From: Erysipelothrix sp.
GTDB taxonomy: Bacteria; Bacillota_I; Bacilli_A; Erysipelotrichales; Erysipelotrichaceae
NCBI GenBank assembly: GCA_012512455.1
Contig: JAAZEF010000070.1
Coordinates: 1-48,511, forward strand
Length of the DNA: 48,511 nucleotides
Reading direction: 5' to 3'
Under the pieces are notes generated by a model. That model saw only the letters and a program-made list of their open reading frames with translations, had not been told where the DNA came from and searched no databases. The position numbers and the translations under genes are program-made. Below are positions 1 through 10,108 of this stretch, one piece after another (within the stretch, counting starts at the first letter, position 1; each line of letters starts with the position of its first letter).

Positions 1-668
1 CCTAAAGCCACATCTTCAAGATAGTATAGACTTTCAACAAGTTGTTGACGATGAGTTTTAAGTCCATAAACATACCCTGAGAATTCTTGACCTAGTGTTA
101 AATTGGTCGCATCTTGGAGGTGGGTTCTGCCTGCTTTTTGAAGATGCTTAAATGATTCTGAAAGTCTCTCTAATTCAGATATCATTGCATCTAATGCATT
201 TAAGACATGATGAGAAACTAAATGTCTAGTCGCAATATGCATCGCTGTAGGAAAGACATCATTAGTTGATTGAGACTTATTGACATCATCATTAGGATGA
301 ATTAAGTTAGTTTGTGCTTTTTGATTTGCTAGATTGGCAATGACTTCATTGACGTTCATATTTGATTGTGTTCCTGAGCCACTTTGATAAACTGATAATA
401 CAAAATGATCATTATAGTGACCTTCTAAAATATCATTACAACTTTCTATAATGAAATCTCTTTTTTCCAAAGTTAAAACACCGACTTCATGATTTGCTAT
501 TGCACATGCTTTTTTCACCTGGACCATGGCCATGATTTGATCGATTGGCATTAACTGTTGCTGAATCGGAAAGTGTAAAAAAGCTCGTTGTGTTTGAGCT
601 CCATAATATTTATCATTAGGTACTTTAATTTCTCCTAAAGAATCTTTTTCAATACGATAATTATTCAT
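1..668 (-). CDS. fumC: Class II fumarate hydratase, N-terminal part (gene runs off the window start)
   Basis: Not in the ORF track because it is cut by the window edge. Reverse translation from ATG at 668 gives MNNYRIEKDSLGEIKVPNDKYYGAQTQRAFLHFPI...QSGSGTQSNMNVNEVIANLANQKA...GRTHLQDA. GSGTQSNMNVNEVIAN is the class II fumarase signature. RBS AAGGAGG upstream. Confidence 0.93.
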   Translation of the reverse strand, partial: MNNYRIEKDSLGEIKVPNDKYYGAQTQRAFLHFPIQQQLMPIDQIMAMVQVKKACAIANHEVGVLTLEKRDFIIESCNDILEGHYNDHFVLSVYQSGSGTQSNMNVNEVIANLANQKAQTNLIHPNDDVNKSQSTNDVFPTAMHIATRHLVSHHVLNALDAMISELERLSESFKHLQKAGRTHLQDATNLTLGQEFSGYVYGLKTHRQQLVESLYYLEDVAL

Positions 669-721
669 AAAACATTCCTCCTTAAGCTCTGATTCATTGT
701 ATCATATTCTTTAAGAGCATA

Positions 722-752
722 AAAAAACAAGGGTTAATTTAACCCTTGTTTT
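722..752 (-). terminator. Bidirectional intrinsic terminator
   Basis: Perfect inverted repeat ACAAGGGTTAA/TTAACCCTTGT flanked by A-run and T-run, just after the XRE gene stop. Confidence 0.8.
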
Positions 753-755
753 GAG

Positions 756-968
756 CTATTTCTCTTCACCGTCATCCAACGTTTCAAAGAATTCGTCAAG
801 TGTCATATCAAGAGTATCTGCTGCTCTCTTAGCTGAACGTAGACTCATTCTAAGTGGATCACGTTTACCGGTCACAAATTTGGACACGGCTGGTTGGTGA
901 ATTCCTGAGTTTTTCGCAAAACGGTATCCCGTCATTTGCTTAGATTCAAGTAATTCTTTGAAGTTCAT
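756..968 (-). CDS. Small XRE-family HTH transcriptional regulator
   Basis: 70 aa; MTGYRFAKNSGIHQPAVSKFVTGKRDP matches a Cro/CI-type HTH. Confidence 0.8.
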   Translation of the reverse strand: MNFKELLESKQMTGYRFAKNSGIHQPAVSKFVTGKRDPLRMSLRSAKRAADTLDMTLDEFFETLDDGEEK

Positions 969-1057
969 GAGTTTCGCCCTCCTTCTGACTTATATTATAT
1001 ATAAAGATTCGATATATTTCCAGTATTTTAATGCAAATTACTTATCAGAAGACTATT

Positions 1058-1723
1058 TTAAAGCGCAACTGCGCACTTCTGGTGCTGTATTTTGCTAATT
1101 GTCACTTTTCCATTCACTATATCTATAGTATTTTCTTTCGCTAATGACTTCAAAGCACGATGTACCGAACGGATATTACACCCTAAAGTGTCCGCCATCA
1201 CTTGATGACTATCTGCGACAACAAATTGTTCATGTTGTTCTAAGTAACGACTGTCGATAGTAAAACTTATGAAATGTTTCACTCTCTCTTTTACAGATAG
1301 ACTGATTAGATCAATATAATGTTGAGCAATAAATGATTGTCTATTAATTAAATTGATAAGAACACGTTGATGAAATTCATGATTCTTTTGCATTAATTCC
1401 ATAAACAGGTCTTTAGCCAAAGCATAAACTAGACACTCAGTAATTGCTTTATAAGAAATTTTATTTTGGGATGGATAAAACAGTTCATAGACCCCAATTT
1501 GATCAAAGTGATGCATCCGATAGACATTTATCACTTGATGTTGATGATGGGCATGCCGATATTCTGCGATAGTACCTTCGAGTAAAAAATAAACAAAACC
1601 TTCGTCTATTAACAGATTGTCATTGCGCCCGATATTAAATGGTGTAAAAGATGATTCATCAATCTCAGTAACACCATAAAAGAATTCATTAAACAGATGG
1701 TTGATTGATAGCATTTTATTCAT
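1058..1723 (-). CDS. Crp/Fnr-family transcriptional regulator
   Basis: Cyclic-nucleotide-binding-like N-terminal domain plus C-terminal HTH (SHQVMADTLGCNIRSVHRALKSLAKENTI). Confidence 0.8.
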   Translation of the reverse strand: MNKMLSINHLFNEFFYGVTEIDESSFTPFNIGRNDNLLIDEGFVYFLLEGTIAEYRHAHHQHQVINVYRMHHFDQIGVYELFYPSQNKISYKAITECLVYALAKDLFMELMQKNHEFHQRVLINLINRQSFIAQHYIDLISLSVKERVKHFISFTIDSRYLEQHEQFVVADSHQVMADTLGCNIRSVHRALKSLAKENTIDIVNGKVTISKIQHQKCAVAL

Positions 1724-1789
1724 CCTTTCATAACATCTGCTATTATACTATGTTAAGGCTGAATAAATATGTTATTTTCTTGTGATTTT

Positions 1790-2419
1790 CTACTGTCCAC
1801 CTTGTTTTAAGTAAGAATCCATCACTCTTTGACCCCAAGATGCATCAATTTGAATAAACGCCGACATCTCAAACTCCCTTAGAATCTGATGATACTTTCT
1901 ATCCGCAATACTGAAGACTTCAGGATCTACTTCTAAAGTAATGCTTTGACCATCATCTAAAAAGAGTGCCAAGAAGAAGCCTTCTTTATCTCTATTAAGT
2001 AACATATGAAGTATATTAAATTGTGGTTCGTTTTGTTTAACAAAATGATGAGCTTCCAACTTCACCAACTCTACAATACGATCATCTAAATCAGAGTTAA
2101 GGATTAGTAATTTCTCTATCAACTCATTTTCACTAGTCACAAGACGAGAATTTAAAGTATCATCTTGTTGTAAAAGCCCAAGTCCTTTATTAAATAACTC
2201 ATCATTTAATTTTTCATTGGGTGGTAAGACATAAATTAATTGTGATTGTTGAGGATACTTAACAATACTTTGATAAATGACACTGTTGACATACCCACAA
2301 TGATCACACTTTAGTGAATAAGGTGCTAAGCTCAGTAACTCATCATATTGAATTGTTTCATAACTCTTAAAATTAATGATATTTTGGCATTGGGGACATG
2401 TTATTTGTATTAATGACAT
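1790..2419 (-). CDS. CpXC-domain protein
   Basis: N-terminal CPQC...CDHC zinc-ribbon-like motif with the ITCPQCQNIINF start typical of CpXC proteins; 11 nt downstream of sbcC. Confidence 0.7.
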   Translation of the reverse strand: MSLIQITCPQCQNIINFKSYETIQYDELLSLAPYSLKCDHCGYVNSVIYQSIVKYPQQSQLIYVLPPNEKLNDELFNKGLGLLQQDDTLNSRLVTSENELIEKLLILNSDLDDRIVELVKLEAHHFVKQNEPQFNILHMLLNRDKEGFFLALFLDDGQSITLEVDPEVFSIADRKYHQILREFEMSAFIQIDASWGQRVMDSYLKQGGQ

Positions 2420-2430
2420 AATTTTCTCCT

Positions 2431-5418
2431 CTATTCATAGTGAATTTCTAACTGACTTCCTTTACTGGATTTAATGACTTCTATCTGATTAGTAATACGC
2501 GATTTTAATTCATCAACATGACTTATCATCCCAACCATTCGACCACTTTCATTCAGTGACATTAGGGTATCAATAGCGCTATCTAAAGAGACGTTGTCTA
2601 ATGAACCAAAACCTTCATCAATAAAGAGCGTATTGATTCGATACCCACCACTCATGGCCGACATTACATCTGATAAACCTAACGCAAGAGATAAGGAGGC
2701 CTTAAACTGTTCGCCGCCTGACAATGTCGTAACCATCCGTGTTGTTGATGTATAGTAGTCAAGTACACCTATTTCTAATCCTTTGGCCCCACGACCCTTA
2801 CTTTCGTTGGCCAAAAGGAAAGTATACCTCTGTTCTGTCATTTTATAAAGATGAACATTGGCAGCTTGTAGCACTTTTTCAAAAGTAATACTTAAGACAT
2901 ATCTCTCAAAGGATAGATATTGTGTCTGTTTACTTCCACTCGCAATCTGACTTAGTTCAAAATATTGCTGGTAGTTTCTCAAACTTTCTTTCATAGATTT
3001 ATTTTCAGGGACCAATTTTGACAACAAATCTTGGGTCAGAGCAATATTGTTAGAAGTTATTTCATTTTGTTTATTCAACTCTACAATTTGCATCTCATGA
3101 TCAACCACTTGTTGTTGAAGCATAGCTTGATCTAATCCTTCTAGTTTTGTCGATAAATCTTTAAGTTGTTCCTTATTAAGTTGATGTAAGATTTCATAGT
3201 CTGTAATTTCTTGTTGATAACTTTCAACCAAAGAAGACTCTATCAAATGTTTCTCAAAGTCTTTATCTAGATTTAATTCTACCACTTTAGCTTCTATTTG
3301 CGTTGTTAACTTCTCTTTTACTTGATTAAGATCTTCTTGATTTTCTTTTGTGTTTTTCAAAGATTGTTCTTTTGATGTAAGAGTTGTTTGAATCTGTTGT
3401 TGTGTATCAAGTATTAATTGATAATCACTACGAATCGATTCAATCTCTTGAGTTGTTTGTTCAATCATTGCTTCATAAGGTTTATTGAGATAAACAATCA
3501 ATTCTTTCAATGAATTTGTTAATTTCATAAAATTATTCTGAGCGATCAAAATATCTTTAGAAATGTCATTTAATAACATCTTTTCTTCATTGAGTTTTTG
3601 ACTCTTTGTCGATAGTAAATCACGATGTGTATTTTCTTTTGACAACACTTCTTTATTTTGTTGAATTTCTTGACTTATCTCATCAATTCTTTGGATAATC
3701 AAAGACTGTTTTGCTTTCAATTTTGATAACGATGAATCATCCATTGTTTCAAATTCTGGATAAAGACTTTGAGATTGACGCATTTCACTAATCTGCAAAC
3801 TTAGTCTTTCGTAAGTTGATTTATGTGTCATTAGCTCTTTATCTAATGCTTCTAAAGTCTCTTTATCTACATGATTCTCATGAAGTGAAGCTAGTTGTGG
3901 ATGGTCAAGTGAACCACACACAGGACATGGCTTACCTTCTTTTAATGTTTGAGCGATTACTCCTGCTAAAGATTCATGAAACTGATGATAACTATGTTCA
4001 TATAGTTCATTCTTTTGTTTTAATAATAGAGAAATTTCATCAAATTGTTTTAATGATGACTTTAGATTCTTCTTTAATTCAAGATATGAACTCAATCTTT
4101 CCACTTGCTTATCAACTTCTATTTTTTCTTCTGATAGTTTTAATAATAATGATTGTAAGTCATTTTGTTTATTTCGTAAATCATCCAATTTCTTCAAATC
4201 TTCTTGGTGTTTAACTTGTTGTTGGCTAAGTGTTGTTAGTGTTTGTTTACTTAGTGTTTGTTGATTAATTAAACTCTTTAACTCTCTTAAAACATCTTTT
4301 AATTCTTGACGTAAAGTCTTGGCTTGTCGTTGTTTCTCTAGTGCACTTTGATATTCATTGATCTTCAAGTAATAGCTATCTAAAGAATCATACTTTTTCT
4401 TTTTTACTTGTAAGTCTTTTACAACCTGTTGATAATTTTGATTAAGTTGAGTTATTTCTGATTGTAATTGTTGTTCTTTAAGACTGTTTTTATTAATATT
4501 TTGCTGATTATCGTTTAGCTTTTCAAGAAATGGGACCATTTGTAAGGATTTATGGTGAAGATTTAACTGTAACTTTTTTTCTTCAATAGAAGGTTTTAAG
4601 TCAGATAATTCTTTTCTTTTTTCTTGTTTTAATTGATAGTCATTAAATAAAGAAAGATTTGAAGAAAAGATGTTTTTTTCTTTCTCTAATGTTTTTAATT
4701 GAGTTTGATTGAGTTGTAATTCTTTCTTTAATTGATCCATCTGTTGTTGGTTGTCAGTGATTACTTGGTCCACTTCATCGATTGCTATATCTTTGATGAG
4801 AGATTGAATAAAGTATTTACTTTTATCCACTTCTTCTCTATATTGCTTAGTTTTCTCAGTTAATGTCGCTTGAAAGGCTTCAATGTCTTGAGTTTTAAAT
4901 AAGTGTCTAAAAATATTTTCTTTTTCTCTACTGCTAGCAAATAACAATTTAACAAATTCACCTTGAGGTAATAAGACAATTTTTCTAAATTGATCCGCAT
5001 TTAGATTGATTAATTTTAAAATATATTCATTGACCTCAGTCAGTTTAGTGCTATTGAAATGTCGTGATTCAAACGATATTTCTTGATGATGTTGTCGTAA
5101 CAAATTGGTCTTTGTGGGACGTATTTGAGCAGGGTAACGTGTCACATGATAAATCTCTTGGTTGATCTCAAACTCTAATTTAACATAAGAGACTTCTTCA
5201 TCTGATGCGTAGTGTGATTTAAGGGAATCACTTTCTCTAACTTCTCCACTAGTGCTCCCATATAAGGCAAAGGTTAATGCATCAAAAATGGTTGTCTTAC
5301 CTGAGCCAGTGGGCCCTGTAATTAAAAAAAGGCCACCAGTTGCTAGTCTTTCAAAATCAATGGAGGTCTGTTGATGGAATGGCCCAAAAGCATTAAGCGT
5401 CATCATTTTCAATCGCAT
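2431..5418 (-). CDS. sbcC: Exonuclease SbcC (Rad50-like ATPase)
   Basis: Walker A GPTGSGKTTIFDALTFALYG, long coiled coil, zinc hook CPVCGS, C-terminal TLSGGEQFKASLSLALGLSD and LFIDEGFGSLD. Confidence 0.96.
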   Translation of the reverse strand: MRLKMMTLNAFGPFHQQTSIDFERLATGGLFLITGPTGSGKTTIFDALTFALYGSTSGEVRESDSLKSHYASDEEVSYVKLEFEINQEIYHVTRYPAQIRPTKTNLLRQHHQEISFESRHFNSTKLTEVNEYILKLINLNADQFRKIVLLPQGEFVKLLFASSREKENIFRHLFKTQDIEAFQATLTEKTKQYREEVDKSKYFIQSLIKDIAIDEVDQVITDNQQQMDQLKKELQLNQTQLKTLEKEKNIFSSNLSLFNDYQLKQEKRKELSDLKPSIEEKKLQLNLHHKSLQMVPFLEKLNDNQQNINKNSLKEQQLQSEITQLNQNYQQVVKDLQVKKKKYDSLDSYYLKINEYQSALEKQRQAKTLRQELKDVLRELKSLINQQTLSKQTLTTLSQQQVKHQEDLKKLDDLRNKQNDLQSLLLKLSEEKIEVDKQVERLSSYLELKKNLKSSLKQFDEISLLLKQKNELYEHSYHQFHESLAGVIAQTLKEGKPCPVCGSLDHPQLASLHENHVDKETLEALDKELMTHKSTYERLSLQISEMRQSQSLYPEFETMDDSSLSKLKAKQSLIIQRIDEISQEIQQNKEVLSKENTHRDLLSTKSQKLNEEKMLLNDISKDILIAQNNFMKLTNSLKELIVYLNKPYEAMIEQTTQEIESIRSDYQLILDTQQQIQTTLTSKEQSLKNTKENQEDLNQVKEKLTTQIEAKVVELNLDKDFEKHLIESSLVESYQQEITDYEILHQLNKEQLKDLSTKLEGLDQAMLQQQVVDHEMQIVELNKQNEITSNNIALTQDLLSKLVPENKSMKESLRNYQQYFELSQIASGSKQTQYLSFERYVLSITFEKVLQAANVHLYKMTEQRYTFLLANESKGRGAKGLEIGVLDYYTSTTRMVTTLSGGEQFKASLSLALGLSDVMSAMSGGYRINTLFIDEGFGSLDNVSLDSAIDTLMSLNESGRMVGMISHVDELKSRITNQIEVIKSSKGSQLEIHYE

Positions 5419-6528
5419 TTAGTTACTCTCACTTTCTTTTAATGTATTAATGATAATTTCGTTTTGTTCTTCACTAAGTTCTTTTTGACTATAATGTTCA
5501 TAGAATTGGGTAAATAGTTTTTGATAATCTAAAGTTTCAATTTTTTCGAGGTTCAAATCAGAAAACGAAGACATGACTTTCTGTAATTGAGTATATTCAA
5601 GACCCATCGCATAGGGATAGCGATGCTTTAAACGATTCATTGCTTCAATTATAAGTTGTGGGTCATCTAGTTCAAAAAACACATAATCATCGGAGTTTCC
5701 TTGCATAATTTCTTCAAAACTTCCTTTAATCACCTTTAGGTCTCTTATAGGTTGTAAATCTCTTGTTTCTATCGAGACTTCTTTATTATCTATGGTCACG
5801 ATTTTAACTGATTTTTTGTGACTAGCTTCTGATTTAGAGTATTTTAAAATTGAGCCACTATAGCCTATTTTATCTCCTGTAACTTTTTGTGAAGCATGAA
5901 GATGACCTAAGGCTACATAATCGAAATCAGAGAAAAGTACACTATCCACAAATTCACTATTTCCTATCGATAATGGTCTTTCTGAATCTGATTCAATTAG
6001 TGATTGGCTATCTTTGATAACATAACCATGATATGTTGCGACATTATTTTTTGAAGCATCCAATTGTAATAATTCCAATTGAGCTTCAAGTGCTTTCTCT
6101 AGATTAGTAATTTCATCATTATCTAAAGCAGCTTTAACTGCTAAGTGATCAGCATATGGAATCAAATAAAAATCAGTATCGCCTATTGAGACTTTTGATA
6201 TATGAACATCTCCTGCTAAAAATATATTCTCTGCTTTTAATAATTGAGAAGCATATTGAACCCTAATGGGACTATCATGATTACCTGCAATAGCAATCAG
6301 TGTTAAATTGTGTTCATGTATTTTATTAAGTGTTTCATTGAATAGTTGAACCGCTTCTTTCGATGGAAGTGATCGATCATAGATGTCTCCTGCCATCACA
6401 ATTACATCCACCTCTTCTTGGTTGGCGATCTCTATGATTTGATCTAGAACAACCTTTTGATCTTCGATCATTGAATATTCGTTAACTATTTTACCTATGT
6501 GCCAATCGGCAGTGTGAAGAAATCGCAT
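5419..6528 (-). CDS. sbcD: Exonuclease SbcD (Mre11-like nuclease)
   Basis: MRFLHTADWHIGK, GDIYDRSLPS, GNHDSP, GHLHASQ phosphodiesterase motifs; directly upstream of sbcC. Confidence 0.96.
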   Translation of the reverse strand: MRFLHTADWHIGKIVNEYSMIEDQKVVLDQIIEIANQEEVDVIVMAGDIYDRSLPSKEAVQLFNETLNKIHEHNLTLIAIAGNHDSPIRVQYASQLLKAENIFLAGDVHISKVSIGDTDFYLIPYADHLAVKAALDNDEITNLEKALEAQLELLQLDASKNNVATYHGYVIKDSQSLIESDSERPLSIGNSEFVDSVLFSDFDYVALGHLHASQKVTGDKIGYSGSILKYSKSEASHKKSVKIVTIDNKEVSIETRDLQPIRDLKVIKGSFEEIMQGNSDDYVFFELDDPQLIIEAMNRLKHRYPYAMGLEYTQLQKVMSSFSDLNLEKIETLDYQKLFTQFYEHYSQKELSEEQNEIIINTLKESESN

Positions 6529-6605
6529 AATGTCTCCTTTAGTTTGTATTATATCAAATCTGTATGCTCTTATGGTATTATGGAAAAAGAAGGAAGGTGG
6601 ACTCC

Positions 6606-7535
6606 ATGATCTCTGTAGGAATTTTGTCGACTGCTAGTGTTGCTTATCGCTTTGTTAAAGCGATAGAACAAAGCGACCTGCTTGTTGTAGATGCTATTGC
6701 GTCACGCTCATTAACTAAGGCTCAACAATTTAGTGAGAAATATCATATACCTAAAGCTTATGGTAGTTATGAAGAATTATTTGAGGATGACGACATTGAC
6801 TTAATTTACATTTGTACGCCTAATCACACTCATTTCACTTATGGACGAAAAGCCTTACTTGCCCATAAACATGTGGTTATAGAAAAGCCGTTTGCGATGA
6901 GTGTATCTCAAGCTACTCACCTATTTGATTTAGCTCGTATCAATAATCTTTTCATCATGGAAGCAATGAAGAGTCTATTTTTACCTGCCACAAATTTCAT
7001 TAAACAAGCCATTCAACAACAAGAACTTGGTCCCTTGAGACAGATTGATATGACCCAATCGATGAACGTAAGACTTCCCAAACATCATTGGATGAACCAA
7101 CCTGTCACGGGTGGTATTTTAACTACTTCTGGTAGTTATACTTTCGAATACATTGATTACTTATTAGAGTGTCCTTTTAATTCAATTAATATTACAAGTA
7201 TTGAGGATGAAAATGGAGTAACTCAACAAGCAAACATTTCAATGACTACCACAGATATCCTTATTACATCACGTTTGGCGATGAATGTACTAACTAACAA
7301 TGAAGCAATCTTTTACTTTGATAAAGGACATATGGTAGTTAAAGATTATTGGAAAGCACAAGAAGTAATTAGTGATCAGACAGTCCATTCTTTCAACACT
7401 GACTATGAAATGATTTATGAAGTGAATCATATTGCGGACTGTTTTGAAAAAGGGCAGCTTTTGTCTTCTATTGCGACAAAAGAGCGTACTCTATTTTCAA
7501 TAGAGTTAATAGAACAATATTACAATAAAGAATAA
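6606..7535 (+). CDS. Gfo/Idh/MocA-family oxidoreductase (paralogue 1)
   Basis: Rossmann start MISVGILSTASVAYRFVKAI; YICTPNHTHF; HVVIEKPFAMS. Start placed at 6606 because of RBS GGAAGGTGG; the track gives 6564. Confidence 0.88.
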   Translation: MISVGILSTASVAYRFVKAIEQSDLLVVDAIASRSLTKAQQFSEKYHIPKAYGSYEELFEDDDIDLIYICTPNHTHFTYGRKALLAHKHVVIEKPFAMSVSQATHLFDLARINNLFIMEAMKSLFLPATNFIKQAIQQQELGPLRQIDMTQSMNVRLPKHHWMNQPVTGGILTTSGSYTFEYIDYLLECPFNSINITSIEDENGVTQQANISMTTTDILITSRLAMNVLTNNEAIFYFDKGHMVVKDYWKAQEVISDQTVHSFNTDYEMIYEVNHIADCFEKGQLLSSIATKERTLFSIELIEQYYNKE

Positions 7536-9598
7536 AGTAAGAATACACTCGCGAATAAAGAAGCGACTAATGAAACTACTGTAATTTGGGTATTGATAGA
7601 TGGACCTGCGGTATCTTTAAATGGATCACCGACAGTGTCACCAATAACAGCAGCTTTGTGTGCATCAGAGCCTTTGCCACCAAAATGGCCAGACTCGATG
7701 TATTTTTTAGCGTTATCCCAAAGCCCTCCGGTATTGGACATAAATAGTGCTAATAATAAACCAGAAAGAATATTACCAACTAAGAAGCCCCCTATCGCAA
7801 GGACACCGCCAAAAAAGCCGACAGCTAAGGTCATCAAGATGGCGAAGGCACCAGCAGGTACTAACTCTTTAAGGGCACCTTCTGTGGCCATTTCGATACA
7901 ACGATTGTAATCAGGCACCACACCTTCTTTACCTTCTTTAAGACCTTCTATTTCGTCAAATTGACGATGGATTTCATCTACTAATCGTTGCGCATTACGA
8001 GTCACACCTTGCATCAATAGAGCACTAAAGACAGCAGGAACTGCGGTACCTACCAATAGACCAAAGAGTACTGAAGGATTCATAACATCAAAATGAGTAA
8101 TAAACAGTTGACCCATTTCAACTAAACCTAATTCAACTGCACTTTCATTAACACTGGTCATAAAGGCAGCCAATAAGGAAATAACAGTGAGCCCTGCGGC
8201 ACCTAACGAGAAGCCTTTGGTGACAGCTTTGACAGTATTTCCGGCACTATCTAATGAATCAGTTATTCTGAGTGCTTCTTCACCTAGATCACACATCTCA
8301 ACTAATCCCCTAGCATTATCGACAATTGGCCCATAGGCATCATTAGAGATAATCATACCGACAATAGATAACATACCTACAGCAGCCAAAGCGATGCCAA
8401 AGAGTGCATACCCTTCACCTAATGGTGCAGCAACATAATAAGATAGCATACTTGCTAAAGCAATCCCAATTAAAGCAGGTAACACACTTAAGAAACCATA
8501 TGACATACCATCAAGAATGGTAAATGCTGGTCCAGTTTTTGACATTTTTGCGACATCTTGGACTGGTTCATACTGATCATTGGTGAAATAATCAGAAATA
8601 ATTCCGATGATGACACCGACCAACAGACCGATGATGGTAGCTACCCACAAGCGCCAATGAATATCAAATATATAGGTTGCTATCCCACTGATAATTAGAA
8701 AGATAAAGGACGTGGAATAAGTGGATAAGTTTAAGGCGTTGGTTGGATTTTGATTCTTGCCCATCTTAGCACTTGATACACCAATAATAGATGCTAACAA
8801 GCCTAAGATAGCAAACACAAATACCACAAAGACTTCTTTGATTCCTAAGGTGACGGCCATTACCAAGGCAGCAGAAAGTGATGCGACATGCGAATCAAAT
8901 AAATCGGCACCCATTCCGGCACAGTCACCAACATTGTCCCCTACATTATCTGCGATAACCGCAGGGTTTCTTGGATCATCTTCAGGGATACCAAGTTCTA
9001 CTTTACCTGTTAAATCAGCTGCGATATCAGCTGTTTTAGTAAAGATACCTCCGCCTGCTTTCGCAAACAAGGCTAAAGAAGAAGCACCGAAACTAAATCC
9101 TAACAATGCTCCTGAATCTTTTGTGAACCAAAACAAAACAACGACTCCTAAGGTTGAAAGTCCGACGACCGACATCCCCATAACAGCTCCTCCACGAAAA
9201 CTTGACATAAAAGAGCGTTCAATATCATAGGTGGCTGCTTCTGCAGTACGCGCATTGGCTTGGGTAGCGACATGCATACCGACCACTCCAGCGACTGCGG
9301 AGAAGATGGTCCCTAGGACATACGAAATGGCGATCACTAAATTATCTTGAATTGTTGAAGACCACAATGGCTTGGGTAAAAAGAGAAAAATCAAGACCGC
9401 GACAATTACTGTGAATCTCGCTAAGATAGTGTACTCTTTTTTAAGAAACGTTCTTGATCCTTGGGCAATTAGTCCACTAATTTCTTTGACTCTTGGGTTC
9501 TCGACATCTTTTTTGATAATCCATCGATAGAAATAAAAAGCCACAACAAAGGATATCAAAGAAACCAAAATGGAAAAAATGACAACTCGATTAATCAT
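7520..9598 (-). CDS. hppA: Membrane-bound H+-translocating pyrophosphatase, K+-independent type by signature
   Basis: M-PPase motifs DNVGDNVGDCAGMGADLFDS, DNARGLVEM, GDTVGDPFKDTAGPSINT. GNTVKAVTKG carries Lys and Thr at the K+-independence positions. Start at 9598 (MINRVVIF) with RBS GGGAGGGAG. Confidence 0.95.
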   Translation of the reverse strand: MINRVVIFSILVSLISFVVAFYFYRWIIKKDVENPRVKEISGLIAQGSRTFLKKEYTILARFTVIVAVLIFLFLPKPLWSSTIQDNLVIAISYVLGTIFSAVAGVVGMHVATQANARTAEAATYDIERSFMSSFRGGAVMGMSVVGLSTLGVVVLFWFTKDSGALLGFSFGASSLALFAKAGGGIFTKTADIAADLTGKVELGIPEDDPRNPAVIADNVGDNVGDCAGMGADLFDSHVASLSAALVMAVTLGIKEVFVVFVFAILGLLASIIGVSSAKMGKNQNPTNALNLSTYSTSFIFLIISGIATYIFDIHWRLWVATIIGLLVGVIIGIISDYFTNDQYEPVQDVAKMSKTGPAFTILDGMSYGFLSVLPALIGIALASMLSYYVAAPLGEGYALFGIALAAVGMLSIVGMIISNDAYGPIVDNARGLVEMCDLGEEALRITDSLDSAGNTVKAVTKGFSLGAAGLTVISLLAAFMTSVNESAVELGLVEMGQLFITHFDVMNPSVLFGLLVGTAVPAVFSALLMQGVTRNAQRLVDEIHRQFDEIEGLKEGKEGVVPDYNRCIEMATEGALKELVPAGAFAILMTLAVGFFGGVLAIGGFLVGNILSGLLLALFMSNTGGLWDNAKKYIESGHFGGKGSDAHKAAVIGDTVGDPFKDTAGPSINTQITVVSLVASLFASVFLLYSLL

Positions 9599-9667
9599 AT
9601 TATCTCCCTCCCTGTACTTAATAGAAGTTAACATTATTGTAACACTCTATTCAGTACATGTAAAGGC

Positions 9668-10108
9668 TTACATCGTCATTTGATAATTTTTTAATAGACT
9701 TTTCTTAATCATAGTGAGAGAATTAATCCCGGCAAGATAATCCGCTTTGGCGGGAAGATAAACTTCGTTCTCTAAACCATGAAGTTGTTCAATTAAATAA
9801 ATGGTTAGTTCTAGTTGTTGTTGAGTGCTTTGTAATAATAATGTGCTGTCTTTTTTGATTCGATATTCCACTAACACCTGATGATCATTCTCTAAGTATT
9901 CTAAAGCCTTATTAATTCCACTTTGACAGATTCCTATTAATGGTTCGTAGTCAAGGTCATTATTATGACTTTTACTTATTTCTAATGACATCTCAATAAG
10001 GGAAAGACCGATTGCTAATTGCATCATCAATCCACACCCACTGGCATAGGTATAATCTTTACTTCTTAAAAGAGATATGAGCTCTTTAAGACTCTTCTTG
10101 ACTAACAA
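9668..10108 (-). CDS. Formiminotetrahydrofolate cyclodeaminase-like protein (short, divergent)
   Basis: Helical 146-aa protein resembling the FTCD C-terminal domain; overlaps and follows the formiminotransferase gene. The Gly-rich PGGGS-like segment is degenerate (YASGCGL). Confidence 0.6.
   Translation of the reverse strand: MLVKKSLKELISLLRSKDYTYASGCGLMMQLAIGLSLIEMSLEISKSHNNDLDYEPLIGICQSGINKALEYLENDHQVLVEYRIKKDSTLLLQSTQQQLELTIYLIEQLHGLENEVYLPAKADYLAGINSLTMIKKSLLKNYQMTM

Noticed and set aside
3816-4214. Plus-strand 132-aa ORF
   Set aside because: Antisense inside the sbcC coiled-coil region; hydrophobic shadow translation, no RBS.
7593-9230. Plus-strand ORFs at 7593-7910 and 8757-9230
   Set aside because: Antisense to the clearly coding membrane pyrophosphatase; low-complexity Pro/Thr/Ala-rich translations are shadow ORFs.
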